DNA of 48,036 bases from VRUB01 sp046758085 (GCA_046758085.1 JBHHZP010000007.1:1-48036), one strand, 5' to 3'; positions 33,642-42,704 are shown, numbered from the stretch's first letter. Translations and numbers: made by a program. Notes: generated by a model not told the origin, from the letters alone.

Positions 33642-34562
33642 ATGAAGCTGTTGCCTAAATTCCTCGGTGGTATGGTTGGCAGTGCGCTTGGAGATGCCAT
33701 TGGCGAGCTGGCCTTTCGCTATCCTGAAAGGCAGCGGTTGGATACCCGTATCGCCGAGGTGGATACGTTGATCTACACCGATGACACGGCCATGACAATA
33801 GCGCTGGCGGAGTCGCTGATCGCCCTTGGCGATATCGATGCCAAGCACCTCGGCGATTGTTTTCGCGTGCACTTCGAACGTGAACCGTGGCGCGGCTATG
33901 GTCCCGGCCCGCCTGCAATTTTTGCGCGTGTCGTCGACGGCAATATCAGCTACGAGGAAGCCGCGCGTGAGCTCTACGGTGGAGCAGGCTCGCTCGGAAA
34001 TGGAGCAGCGATGCGCGTCGTGCCGCTCGGGCTTTTGTTTCATGCATCCAAAGGGCTTTACAGCAAGGCTGAAACCACCGCTTCAGTTACCCACGCGCAT
34101 ACGCTCGGCATCGACGGGGCGGCGGCGCAGGCGCGGGCGATTGCCCTCGTTACGGGCCGGCCCGCCGGCACGGATCTCGATGTGGACGCGTTTGTTCGTA
34201 CCCTCGTCGGGTGTTCTCGCACGGCTGCTATGCGACGGAAACTGGAGCAGGTTGGCGCACTGATCGCGCACAAGGCAGCGCCCGAAACAGCCACACGCAA
34301 TCTGGGATTGAACGTTGCGGTACACGAGTCGATGCCGTTCGCCCTGTATTGTTTTTTGCGCCATCCGCGGGATTACCGCGAGTGTATCTATTGCGCCATA
34401 CTGCACGGCGGCGACCGCGACACCATGGGCGCCATGGCCGGTGGCCTGAGCGGTGCTTTTTTGGGTGTTGATACCATCCCGGTCCAATGGCGTGATAAGC
34501 TCGAGAACGGGGCGCGCATCGAACAGCTGGCGCGAGAGCTCACGGTCTTGGCCGCACGTTAG
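33642..34562 (+). CDS. ADP-ribosylglycohydrolase (DraG/ARH family)
   Basis: 306-residue enzyme predicted to remove ADP-ribose from proteins or small molecules, using a dinuclear Mg centre. The metal and substrate motifs are in place: GSALGDAIGE (13-22), YTDDTAMT (TDDT at 46-49), GSLGNGAAMRVVPLG and the C-terminal HGGDRDTMGAMAGGLSG. No ADP-ribosyltransferase or macrodomain partner is visible nearby, and the DraG-regulated nitrogenase is absent. The target is unknown. The ribosome site is weak, but MKLLPKFLGG matches the family opening. Confidence 0.9.
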   Translation: MKLLPKFLGGMVGSALGDAIGELAFRYPERQRLDTRIAEVDTLIYTDDTAMTIALAESLIALGDIDAKHLGDCFRVHFEREPWRGYGPGPPAIFARVVDGNISYEEAARELYGGAGSLGNGAAMRVVPLGLLFHASKGLYSKAETTASVTHAHTLGIDGAAAQARAIALVTGRPAGTDLDVDAFVRTLVGCSRTAAMRRKLEQVGALIAHKAAPETATRNLGLNVAVHESMPFALYCFLRHPRDYRECIYCAILHGGDRDTMGAMAGGLSGAFLGVDTIPVQWRDKLENGARIEQLARELTVLAAR

Positions 34563-34676
34563 CTTGAAAGTTGTGCCATGGCACCAGCACCTGCAGTGGC
34601 GGGCGCGCAGCCGGTCACATGGGCACCCCAGGCATGGGGCAGCGCTGCCTCAGCGCGCTGCGGCGCGGGGAGCGGA

Positions 34677-35531
34677 ATGTTGGGTTTTAGCACACTGATC
34701 GATACCGCCACACTCGCGGCGAACCTGGACGATCCGGGATGGATCTTCTTCGATTGTCGTTTCGATTTAACTGATACGAGTGCAGGCCGCCGCGCCCACC
34801 TTAGCGGGCACATCCCTGGCGCCCGCTACGCTCATCTTGACGACGATCTGTCGTCGCCGATTACCGCCACAAGCGGCCGACATCCGTTGCCGGCCCCGGA
34901 AATTCTCGCGCACAAGCTGGGGCAATGGGGGATGAACGCCAGCAAGCAGGCGGTCGTTTATGACGAAGCCGGCGGGGCTGTGGCGGGGCGCCTATGGTGG
35001 TTACTGCGCTGGCTTGGACACACACAGGTCGCATTGCTCGACGGTGGCCTGGCCAAGTGGCAACGCGAGCGCCGAGCCGTTAGCACCGACGCACCGGCAG
35101 CAGTGGCGTCGGTGTTTCAGCCGCATCGCGACGATAACCTGTGGATGAACACGGCATTCGTCGAGCGAGCCATCGAAGGCGACGAGCAACTGCTGATCGA
35201 CGCGCGTGCAAACAAGCGCTTTCGTGGCGAGGTTGAGCCATTGGACAAAGTCGCCGGCCACATCCCGGGGTCCGTTAACCGCCCGTTTCAGGACAATCTC
35301 GACGACGCGGGTTGTTTTCTGCCGGTTGCGGAGTTAGGAGCACAGCTGGGTGCGCTGCTGAACGACCATAGCCCGTCGCAAGTCATCTCTACCTGCGGTT
35401 CAGGCGTCACCGCCTGTCACAATATTCTAGCCATGGAGCATGTCGGGCTGGCGGGTGCCAGGCTCTACGCCGGGAGCTGGAGCGAGTGGATAACAGATAG
35501 CAGCCGCCCGGTGGCGATGGGTGACGAGTGA
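34677..35531 (+). CDS. sseA: 3-mercaptopyruvate/thiosulfate sulfurtransferase (two rhodanese domains)
   Basis: 284 residues: an inactive N-terminal rhodanese domain (DDPGWIFFDCRFDL, GHIPGARYAHLDDDLSSP) and a catalytic C-terminal one. The active-site loop is CGSGVTA (STCGSGVTACHN), the form typical of mercaptopyruvate sulfurtransferase rather than thiosulfate-preferring rhodanese. The ATG at 34677 is preceded by GGGGAG; an upstream ATG at 34578 would add a low-complexity leader without family similarity. Acts in sulfur transfer or cyanide detoxification. Possibly co-transcribed with the ADP-ribosylglycohydrolase gene. Confidence 0.92.
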   Translation: MLGFSTLIDTATLAANLDDPGWIFFDCRFDLTDTSAGRRAHLSGHIPGARYAHLDDDLSSPITATSGRHPLPAPEILAHKLGQWGMNASKQAVVYDEAGGAVAGRLWWLLRWLGHTQVALLDGGLAKWQRERRAVSTDAPAAVASVFQPHRDDNLWMNTAFVERAIEGDEQLLIDARANKRFRGEVEPLDKVAGHIPGSVNRPFQDNLDDAGCFLPVAELGAQLGALLNDHSPSQVISTCGSGVTACHNILAMEHVGLAGARLYAGSWSEWITDSSRPVAMGDE

Positions 35532-35642
35532 CAAGATGGAGCGCACGATAGGTTGGGTAGGTTATGACAAACCGATACTCGCCTTTTTTCAGATTGCATA
35601 ACCGTCTCACCCCTTCATTGCTAGAACAAACTAGGAGGATCC

Positions 35643-36737
35643 ATGTCGTTTATTCGCTGGGCTGAGTCAAGATCGCGCTATACGCACTGTGTGGCCGCGG
35701 GCATCTGTGTGCTTGTTCTGGCCGCCAGCCCCTTGACTGCCTTCGGCCTTAATGTGGAGATCCAACCGAGCCGGAAGCTCGGCACGGAAACGCAAAGTCG
35801 GGAAACTCGCCAGATCCGTATGGCGCAGCAATTCGGCATCGGTTACTTACCGCTGATGATAATCCGGCAGAATTTCTTGATCGAGAAACACGCGAGCGCG
35901 CTTGGCCTCGGCAACATCCAGGTGACCTGGAATCGATACCCGTCAGGAAAAGTGATGAATGACGCGCTCCAGGCGGGATTCCTGGATGTAGCCGCCGGCG
36001 GGGTTACACCGCTGCTGCGGCTCTGGGACCAGACCCGAGAGCGAGTGGGCGTAAAGGGAATCGCCGCATTGAGCGCCATGCCCTTGTATTTGAATACGCG
36101 TAACTCGAACGTGACGACGATCAAGGACTTCACCGACAAGGACCGCATTGCGCTGCCTGCCGTGAAAAAATCGTTGCAGGCGGTAGTTCTGCAAATGGCG
36201 GCAGCACAGGTCTGGGGAGCACAGAGCTACGCGCGACTTGATGGCCTTACGGTATCGATGGCGCACCCCAACGCACGTGAGGCCATGCTGGCAGGCAACG
36301 GTAGCTTTAACTCCCATTTCACGAGCCCGCCCTATCAGTACCAGGAACTCCTTGATCCTGCCATACACAAGGTCCTGAACTCCTACGACGTGCTGGGCGG
36401 CCCTGCGACGTTCACGATGGTGTGGACCCGAGCGCAGTTTCGTACGGCCAACCCGAGGGCGTTCCAGGCGATATTCGCCGCCTTGCAAGAGGCCATGGAG
36501 GTTATCAAGAAGGACTCGCGCTTCAATGCCGAGGTCTATGTGCAGCAGTCCAACTCCGGGCTATCGGTCGATTTTCTGGCCAAGATGCTTGCGAAGCCGG
36601 AAATCGAGTTTTCACTCGTGCCGCGACACATTATGAAGTACGCGAAGTTCATGCAGCGCACGGGACAAATCAAGCGCGCCCCGGACGACTGGAAAGAGGT
36701 ATTTTTCCCCGAGGTGTATGCAGTTCCGGGAAGCTGA
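35643..36737 (+). CDS. NMT1/SsuA-like ABC substrate-binding protein without transporter partners
   Basis: 364-residue periplasmic protein. The signal peptide (CVAAGICVLVLAASPLTAFG) precedes an NMT1-like fold with IRMAQQFGIGYLPLMIIRQN, NDALQAGFLDVAAGGVTPLL and DRIALPAVKKSLQAVVLQMA. This family binds nitrate, sulfonates, taurine, thiamine precursors and similar ligands. No permease or ATPase genes are adjacent, so it must either use a distant transporter or have another role. The ribosome site AGGAGG is strong. Proximity to the sulfurtransferase gene could hint at a sulfur compound; that is speculation. Confidence 0.88.
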   Translation: MSFIRWAESRSRYTHCVAAGICVLVLAASPLTAFGLNVEIQPSRKLGTETQSRETRQIRMAQQFGIGYLPLMIIRQNFLIEKHASALGLGNIQVTWNRYPSGKVMNDALQAGFLDVAAGGVTPLLRLWDQTRERVGVKGIAALSAMPLYLNTRNSNVTTIKDFTDKDRIALPAVKKSLQAVVLQMAAAQVWGAQSYARLDGLTVSMAHPNAREAMLAGNGSFNSHFTSPPYQYQELLDPAIHKVLNSYDVLGGPATFTMVWTRAQFRTANPRAFQAIFAALQEAMEVIKKDSRFNAEVYVQQSNSGLSVDFLAKMLAKPEIEFSLVPRHIMKYAKFMQRTGQIKRAPDDWKEVFFPEVYAVPGS

Positions 36738-36774
36738 CACGCCTCTACACGCTGCCCCGTGAGAGTGGCAGAGG

Positions 36775-37179
36775 CTATGAGGGGGTCCTTCTCTTAAGCT
36801 TAAGCGCAGCCGAGTTGATGCAGAAACGCAACCCCGTCGGTTCAGGGCCGTCCGGGAACACGTGACCCAGATGGGCGCCGCAATCGTCACACAGGACCTC
36901 CGTGCGCTGCATGAACAAGCTGGTGTCTTCCGCCGTGTCAATGTTCTTTGCATCAAGCGGAGCCCAAAAGCTTGGCCAGCCCGTTCCGGAGTCGAACTTG
37001 GTGTCGGAACTGAAGAGGTCGGCCCCGCAGCACACACATTGATACGTCCCTGCATCCTTGCAGTTGTGGTACTCACCTTTGAAGGGGCGCTCGGTCGCCT
37101 TATGCCGGGTGACCGCAAACTGCTCCTGTGTAAGCTGTTTTAGCCATTCGGACTCTGTCTTGACGATCTTGCGACTCAT
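36775..37179 (-). CDS. msrB: Peptide methionine-(R)-S-oxide reductase
   Basis: 134-residue enzyme that repairs methionine R-sulfoxide. The structural zinc site is CVCCG (48-52) and CDDCG (97-101). The fold motif GTGWPSFWAPL and the catalytic Cys120 in GLRFCINSAAL are present. There is no fused MsrA. It is divergent from prfB with a 209-base gap. Confidence 0.96.
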   Translation of the reverse strand: MSRKIVKTESEWLKQLTQEQFAVTRHKATERPFKGEYHNCKDAGTYQCVCCGADLFSSDTKFDSGTGWPSFWAPLDAKNIDTAEDTSLFMQRTEVLCDDCGAHLGHVFPDGPEPTGLRFCINSAALKLKRRTPS

Positions 37180-37388
37180 GCGCGCACTCTCCGTCGGTCA
37201 TCTCCGCCTTGTCCGTATTGACGGCGGCTTTGATAAATTTAGTTACACCCCATGTTTCAGACCAGACAAGGTCGGGAGGCGCAGAGCAGGGCGCCGCGGC
37301 TCCGTGAAATCGCTGTAAATATGCTGTATTCTCCGACACATCGATCAACAGTGCTTAGACAGCATACCGACCGCGTCATCGTTTTTCC

Positions 37389-38487
37389 ATGGAAGACCTC
37401 AGCCCCCTCGTTCACAAGATCAGTAACTTGAAGGAACGCTCTCGCGAGCTAAGGGGGTTCCTTTGACTACTCGGCCAAGCTGCAGCGCTTGAGCGAGCTT
37501 CAGCGCGAGCTCGAGAAACCCGAAATCTGGAACGATCCGCAGCGAGTGCAGGAGCTCGGGCGCGAGCGCGCTCGCCTGGACAAGGAAATCGGCGCGTTTT
37601 CTGAACTTGATGGCTGGTTAAACGAGGCCGGTGAGCTGCTCGAGCTGGCGCGCGAGGAAGACGATGTCGAGATCATAGCATCGATTGCAAACGAGCTGGG
37701 CGATGTTGAGCAACAGCTTGCTGATCTCGAGTTTCGGCGCATGTTTTCCGGCCAAATGGATGCCGCCAATGCGTTTATGGATATTCAGGCAGGCTCCGGC
37801 GGCACCGAGGCGCAGGACTGGGCCAACATGCTGCTGCGCATGTATCTGCGTTGGGGCGAAAGACATGGGTCTAAGACGGAGCTCATGGAGCTGTCCGAGG
37901 GCGAGGTAGCAGGGATCAAGAGCGCCACAATTAAGTTCACAGGTGAGTATGTCTACGGCTACTTGCGAACCGAGACCGGCGTGCACCGGTTGGTGCGTAA
38001 GTCCCCATTTGACTCGGGGCATCGTCGGCATACATCGTTTGCCTCGGTTTTCGTCTATCCAGAGGTAGACGACAGTATGGATATCGACATCAAGCCGGCA
38101 GACCTGCGCGTAGATACTTACCGCGCAAGTGGGGCGGGAGGACAGCATGTGAACCGTACGGATTCGGCCGTACGCATCACCCATGTCCCTACCGGGATCG
38201 TAGTGCAGTGCCAGAGCGACCGCTCCCAGCATAAGAATAAAGCGGCGGCGATGGCGGTGTTGAAGTCGCGCTTGTATGAGCACGAGATGCAAAAGCGCCG
38301 GGCGGAGCAGCAAAAGCTCGAAGAATCCAAGGCCGAGATCAGCTGGGGCAGCCAGATCCGTTCCTACGTGCTGGACCAGTCACGCATCAAGGATCTGCGC
38401 ACGGGGGTGGAAAGCGGCAACCCTACAGCGGTATTGGATGGTGAGCTCGACCGCTTTATCGAGGCCAGTTTGAAAGCCGGGATTTAG
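37389..38487 (+). CDS. prfB: Peptide chain release factor 2, with programmed +1 frameshift
   Basis: Recognises UGA and UAA stop codons and releases the finished protein. The first 25 codons run from ATG 37389 to CTT 37461-37463 and hit an in-frame TGA at 37464. Translation must skip one base at 37464 and resume with GAC at 37465. The joined product is 365 residues, the length of E. coli RF2. The SPF tripeptide (KSPFDSGHRRH) for codon reading and GGQ (GAGGQHVN) for peptide release are present. The pre-TGA reading (ERSRELRGFL) and post-shift reading (DYSAKLQRL) match RF2 across the join. lysS follows 43 bases later, as in many proteobacteria. Confidence 0.97.
37452..37467 (+). promoter_or_regulatory. 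prfB autoregulatory +1 frameshift site
   Basis: AGGGGG (37452-37457), three bases, then CTT TGA C (37461-37467). This is the same arrangement as in E. coli prfB: an internal Shine-Dalgarno pairs with the ribosome and the CTT-TGA slip lets RF2 shortage raise RF2 synthesis. Confidence 0.96.
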
Positions 38488-38511
38488 TGAAGTAAATCCT
38501 TAATAACCATT

Positions 38512-38525
38512 AACAAATATTTGTT
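38512..38525. repeat. 14-bp perfect palindrome just before lysS
   Basis: AACAAATATTTGTT reads the same on both strands. It lies in an AT-rich 43-base gap, ending six bases before the lysS ATG, where a ribosome site would be expected but is absent. It could bind a regulator or form an mRNA hairpin. Confidence 0.6.
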
Positions 38526-38530
38526 TTTAA

Positions 38531-40036
38531 ATGGAAAAGTTCTTGCCTGAGAACGAGCACGAACAGATCGTGCAACGGCGCGACAAGCTCGCCGAGTTGC
38601 GCGCACAGGGCAACGCCTTCCCCACGGATTTCCGTCGTAATGTCATGGCCGCCGAGCTGCATGCAGAGTACGGGGACACGGATTCGGCAGCGCTCAAGGC
38701 CGAGCCAGTGCGGGTCAAAGTGGCGGGGCGTATGATGACGCGACGCATCATGGGCAAGGCCAGTTTTGTCCATCTGCAGGACATGTCTGGGCAGATCCAG
38801 CTTTACTTGCAGCGCGGCGCCTTACCGCAGGGGCGCTACGAGGCCTTCAAGAAATGGGATATCGGCGATATCCTCGGGGCGGAAGGGGCCCTATTTCGGA
38901 CCAAGACCGGTGAGCTCACGGTCGAGGTCGAGGATATTCGCCTGCTTACCAAGGCGCTGCGGCCGTTGCCCGAGAAGTACCATGGGCTTGCCGATCGAGA
39001 GATCCGCTACCGCCAGCGTTACCTCGACCTCATCATGAACGAGGTAACGCGCAAGACGTTTCGCATGCGTGCGGCGATCGTTCATCGCCTCCGCCAGTTC
39101 CTGAACGATCGCGGTTTCCTGGAAGTGGAGACCCCGATGATGCAGGCCATTCCTGGCGGCGCCGCAGCGCGGCCGTTCACCACACATCATCATGCCCTGG
39201 ACATGGGCTTGTACCTGCGTGTGGCCCCGGAGCTTTATTTGAAGCGGCTGGTGGTGGGCGGGTTCGAACGGGTGTACGAGATCAACCGCAACTTCCGTAA
39301 CGAGGGCCTGTCCACGCGGCACAATCCCGAGTTCACGATGCTGGAGTTCTACCAGGCCTATGCCGATTATCGGGACCTGATGCGGCTCACTGAGGAGATG
39401 TTGCGGGATCTGGCCCGCCAGGTGCTGGGCACGACGACGTTGAGCTATCAAGGAAGGCAGTACGATTTTGGGCAGTCATTCACGACCATGACAGTACGAG
39501 CGGCGATCTTGCGTTACAACCCCGATATCCGCCCCAGAGAGCTGGAGAGCAGGGAGTCGGCGCGCAATATCGCGTCACGTTTGGATATTCCGCTCAAGAA
39601 AAGCGACGGTCTGGGCAAGATCGAGCTCGAAATATTCGAGAAGACGGTAGAGCCGCAGCTGCAGGATCCGGCCTTTATTACCGCCTATCCGGTGGAGGTC
39701 TCACCACTGGCGCGGCGTAACGACGAGGACCCATCGGTCGCGGATCGGTTCGAGCTCTATGTAGCGGGACGCGAAATTGCCAACGGGTTTACGGAGCTTA
39801 ACGATGCCGAGGATCAGGCAGAGCGATTTCGCCAGCAGATGGCGGAAAAAGAGGCGGGCGATGAGGAGGCCATGCATTTCGATGCCGACTACATACGGGC
39901 CCTTGAACACGGCATGCCGCCCACGGCGGGCGAGGGTATTGGCGTAGATCGCCTCGTGATGTTATTTACGGACTCCGCATCGATTCGTGACGTGTTGCTG
40001 TTCCCCCACATGCGCCCCGAGCGCGGGCACGAGTAG
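38531..40036 (+). CDS. lysS: Lysyl-tRNA synthetase, class II
   Basis: Charges tRNA-Lys with lysine in the cytosol. The 501-residue length is close to E. coli LysS. The N-terminal OB-fold binds the anticodon (VAGRMMTRRIMGKASFVHLQ). The class II core has motif 1 (FLEVETPMMQAIPGG), motif 2 with FRNEGLSTRHNPEFTM and motif 3 (GEGIGVDRLVMLFTDS, then DVLLFPHMRP). The ATG start aligns with the family, although no Shine-Dalgarno sequence is present. Transcribed after prfB; miaA follows within 23 bases. Confidence 0.97.
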   Translation: MEKFLPENEHEQIVQRRDKLAELRAQGNAFPTDFRRNVMAAELHAEYGDTDSAALKAEPVRVKVAGRMMTRRIMGKASFVHLQDMSGQIQLYLQRGALPQGRYEAFKKWDIGDILGAEGALFRTKTGELTVEVEDIRLLTKALRPLPEKYHGLADREIRYRQRYLDLIMNEVTRKTFRMRAAIVHRLRQFLNDRGFLEVETPMMQAIPGGAAARPFTTHHHALDMGLYLRVAPELYLKRLVVGGFERVYEINRNFRNEGLSTRHNPEFTMLEFYQAYADYRDLMRLTEEMLRDLARQVLGTTTLSYQGRQYDFGQSFTTMTVRAAILRYNPDIRPRELESRESARNIASRLDIPLKKSDGLGKIELEIFEKTVEPQLQDPAFITAYPVEVSPLARRNDEDPSVADRFELYVAGREIANGFTELNDAEDQAERFRQQMAEKEAGDEEAMHFDADYIRALEHGMPPTAGEGIGVDRLVMLFTDSASIRDVLLFPHMRPERGHE

Positions 40037-40059
40037 GGCAAGATTACGGTCTGCGCGGC

Positions 40060-41013
40060 ATGTCTAGCCCAGCGCTGAAGCCGGTGATCTTTCTGACGGG
40101 ACCGACCGCGGCCGGCAAGACGGCACTGGCGTTGGCGCTGCGCGAGCGCTTCCCCGTGGAGGTGATCAGCGTGGATTCCTCGCAAGTGTATCGGGGCATG
40201 GATGTCGGTACCGCCAAGCCTACGGCAGAAGAGCGGATCCGCGCGCCGCATCGGCTGATCGATATCCGTGATCCAGCCGAATCGTACTCCGCCGCGGAGT
40301 TCTGTACGGATGCCCTGCGAGAAATGGCCAAGATCACGCAGGCTAGCCGCATCCCGCTGCTCGTGGGCGGGACCATGTTCTATTTTTACGCGCTGGAGCA
40401 CGGAATCTCGCCGCTACCCGCGGCCAACCCCGAGATCCGCACGCGCCTGAGCACGGAATCTGCCCGGGTGGGGTGGGCGGCGCTGCATCGGCGGCTGGAA
40501 ACGGCGGATCCGGCCGCTGCTGCACGCATACACCCCCACGACGCTCAGCGCATTCAACGCGCGCTGGAAATTGTTGAGCTCACCGGACGAGCGCCAAGTG
40601 ATTGCTATGGTCGATTTGCCGCGGCGCCGATCTGCTATAAGCCGGTAAAAATCAGTATTTACCCGCGAGACCGGGCCGAGTTACACCGGCGAATTGCAAG
40701 ACGTTTCCACGCTATGTTAGACAGGGGCCTTGTGGCGGAGGTGGGAAGGTTACGACAAAGAGGCGATCTTACGCTGGAACTGCCTTCCATGCGCACGGTC
40801 GGATATCGCCAGGTGTGGCAATACTTGGCGGGATTGGTCAGCTATAATGAAATGGTCCAGCAAGGGGTGGCCGCCACGCGCCAGCTTGCCAAACGTCAGT
40901 TAACCTGGCTGCGGCGCTATCCGGATATGCAATACCTGGGCAGCGGCGGTAAAGACCTACAGGCTGCGTGTGTTGACTACGTGGCCAGCAGACTGAACCG
41001 CAACGGGCTATAA
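40060..41013 (+). CDS. miaA: tRNA dimethylallyltransferase
   Basis: Adds an isopentenyl group to A37 of tRNAs reading codons that start with U. The 317-residue protein has the P-loop GPTAAGKTALAL, the prenyl-substrate motif SVDSSQVYRGMDVGTAKP, and the RLIDIRDP and GGTMFYFYAL segments. The usual partners hfq and hflX follow. It begins 23 bases after lysS; the ribosome site is weak, so it may be read through from lysS. Confidence 0.96.
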   Translation: MSSPALKPVIFLTGPTAAGKTALALALRERFPVEVISVDSSQVYRGMDVGTAKPTAEERIRAPHRLIDIRDPAESYSAAEFCTDALREMAKITQASRIPLLVGGTMFYFYALEHGISPLPAANPEIRTRLSTESARVGWAALHRRLETADPAAAARIHPHDAQRIQRALEIVELTGRAPSDCYGRFAAAPICYKPVKISIYPRDRAELHRRIARRFHAMLDRGLVAEVGRLRQRGDLTLELPSMRTVGYRQVWQYLAGLVSYNEMVQQGVAATRQLAKRQLTWLRRYPDMQYLGSGGKDLQAACVDYVASRLNRNGL

Positions 41014-41070
41014 TTTTCCATTGACGTCTTGGAATTTTAGCGATCCGGAAGCATATATAAAGTTATACAT
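41009..41070 (+). promoter_or_regulatory. Possible hfq promoter region
   Basis: An AT-rich stretch between miaA and hfq contains TATAAT over the miaA stop, TTGACG at 41021, and TTGGAA at 41029 followed by TATATA at 41054 (spacer about 19). Several weak promoters could lie here, but none is a clean match. Confidence 0.3.
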
Positions 41071-41113
41071 ACCCCCGGTTGAGGGCGATACATAAAAAAA
41101 CAGGAGAACGGCC

Positions 41114-41377
41114 ATGAGTCAGCAAAGAGGGCAAGCGCTACAAGACCCTTTTTTGAATACCTTACGCAAGGAACACGTTCCGGTTTCGATATTCCTGGTC
41201 AACGGGATAAAGCTACAGGGACAGATCGAGTCCTTTGATCAGTTCGTGGTGTTGTTGCGGAACTCGGTCAGCCAGATGATCTACAAGCACGCGATCTCCA
41301 CGGTCGTCCCCAGTCGCGCCGTGAAACTTAATCTTGAAAGCGACGAAGAGCCCGAAAAAGGACCTGGAAACGAATAA
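41114..41377 (+). CDS. hfq: RNA chaperone Hfq
   Basis: 87-residue Sm-fold hexamer that pairs small RNAs with mRNAs. The Sm1 motif reads VPVSIFLVNGIKLQGQIESF and Sm2 includes YKHAISTVVPSR. The N-terminus QDPFLNTLRKEHVPVS is canonical. A short acidic tail ends the protein. The ribosome site AGGAG supports ATG 41114. hflX starts inside its 3' end. Confidence 0.98.
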   Translation: MSQQRGQALQDPFLNTLRKEHVPVSIFLVNGIKLQGQIESFDQFVVLLRNSVSQMIYKHAISTVVPSRAVKLNLESDEEPEKGPGNE

Positions 41378-42704
41378 TCCGCAAGCCCGCCCAGGCCAGC
41401 GCGCCGCTGCGGCGGAGCGCGCAGTCCTTGTTTCTTTGCCTTTTTCCCGCAACAGCCGGGACGATGACTCGGTGGAATTCCGCCGGTTGGCGGAAGCAGC
41501 CGGTGCCCAGGTCTGCGATGTGCTATGTACTCGGCGCTGCCGGATCGACGCCTCAACCTACGTAGGAACGGGTAAAGTCGAGGAGATTCGCGAGGCCATC
41601 GTCCGTGAGGACGCAAATCTGGTGCTGGTTAACCAGGACCTCACTCCGGTGCAGGAGCGTAACCTGGAGAAAACCCTCGGCTGCCGGGTGCTCGATCGAA
41701 CCGGCCTGATCCTCGACATCTTTGCCCAGCGTGCCCGGAGCCACGAAGGCAAGCTACAGGTCGAGCTGGCCCAGCTCGAGCATATGGCGACGCGGCTGGT
41801 CAGAGGCTGGACCCACCTTGAGCGCCAAAAGGGCGGCATCGGGCTGCGGGGACCGGGCGAAACACAGCTGGAGACAGACCGACGGCTGCTGCGGGCGCGC
41901 ATCAGAAGACTATACCGACGCCTGGAGAAGGTGCGGGTTCAGCGTGCAATCCGCAGAAAGGCGCGTCACAAGGTGCCCATCGCCACGGTGTCGCTGGTGG
42001 GCTACACCAATGCCGGAAAGTCGTCGCTGTTCAATCAGTTGGCGCAGGCGGAGGCCTTCGTTGCCGACCAGCTCTTCGCGACGCTGGATCCGACGATGCG
42101 CCGGATCGAGCTGGCGGGAAACGCCGGCATCATCCTTGCCGACACCGTCGGATTCATACGCCACTTGCCGCATGACCTGATTGAGGCCTTCAAGGCGACG
42201 CTGGAGGAGGTGGTGGCGGCGGATCTGCTGTTGCACGTCGTGGACGCCAGCAGTCCGGATCGACGCGACGCCATGGATCGCGTGAATCAGGTGCTGCGTG
42301 AAATTCATGCCGAAAACGTTCCGCAAATCATCGTGTTCAACAAGATCGATGCGACAGAGCAAACCCCGCGCATCGAGCGTGACGCCCACGGCGCCATTGT
42401 TAAAGTCTGGATGTCGGCCAAAACGGGGGCGGGCGCGGAGTTGCTGCTTCACGCGCTGTCGCAGCATTTTCGGCGCCAGCGGCTGTGTCGGCAATTGGCG
42501 CTGCCGCCCGGCGCCGGGCGCCTGCGTGCCCAGGTTCACGAGCGCTTACACGTTTTGCGTGAGTGCGCCACCGAAACGGGAGGGTGGTTGCTCGATGTGG
42601 CCATGGATCCCAGCCAGGTCGATTGGCTGCAGAACCAACACGACTTCCGGCCCGAGTACTGGGCGCACGATTCCGCAGCTGTCCTTGCTCCTACGGGCTC
42701 TTAA
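41334..42704 (+). CDS. hflX: GTPase HflX
   Basis: Ribosome-associated GTPase that splits stalled 70S ribosomes. The N-terminal HflX domain includes RTGLILDIFAQRARSHEGKL. The glycine-rich linker is GGIGLRGPGETQLETDRR. The G domain has G1 GYTNAGKS (223-230), G3 DTVG (270-273) and G4 NKID. The only conventional start before the domain is TTG 41334, overlapping hfq by 44 bases and lacking a clear ribosome site; an upstream stop at 41322 excludes anything earlier. Family similarity begins near residue 28 (AERAVLVSLPF). Translation is probably coupled to hfq. A non-standard start nearer 41364 cannot be excluded. Confidence 0.94.
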   Translation: MKATKSPKKDLETNNPQARPGQRAAAAERAVLVSLPFSRNSRDDDSVEFRRLAEAAGAQVCDVLCTRRCRIDASTYVGTGKVEEIREAIVREDANLVLVNQDLTPVQERNLEKTLGCRVLDRTGLILDIFAQRARSHEGKLQVELAQLEHMATRLVRGWTHLERQKGGIGLRGPGETQLETDRRLLRARIRRLYRRLEKVRVQRAIRRKARHKVPIATVSLVGYTNAGKSSLFNQLAQAEAFVADQLFATLDPTMRRIELAGNAGIILADTVGFIRHLPHDLIEAFKATLEEVVAADLLLHVVDASSPDRRDAMDRVNQVLREIHAENVPQIIVFNKIDATEQTPRIERDAHGAIVKVWMSAKTGAGAELLLHALSQHFRRQRLCRQLALPPGAGRLRAQVHERLHVLRECATETGGWLLDVAMDPSQVDWLQNQHDFRPEYWAHDSAAVLAPTGS

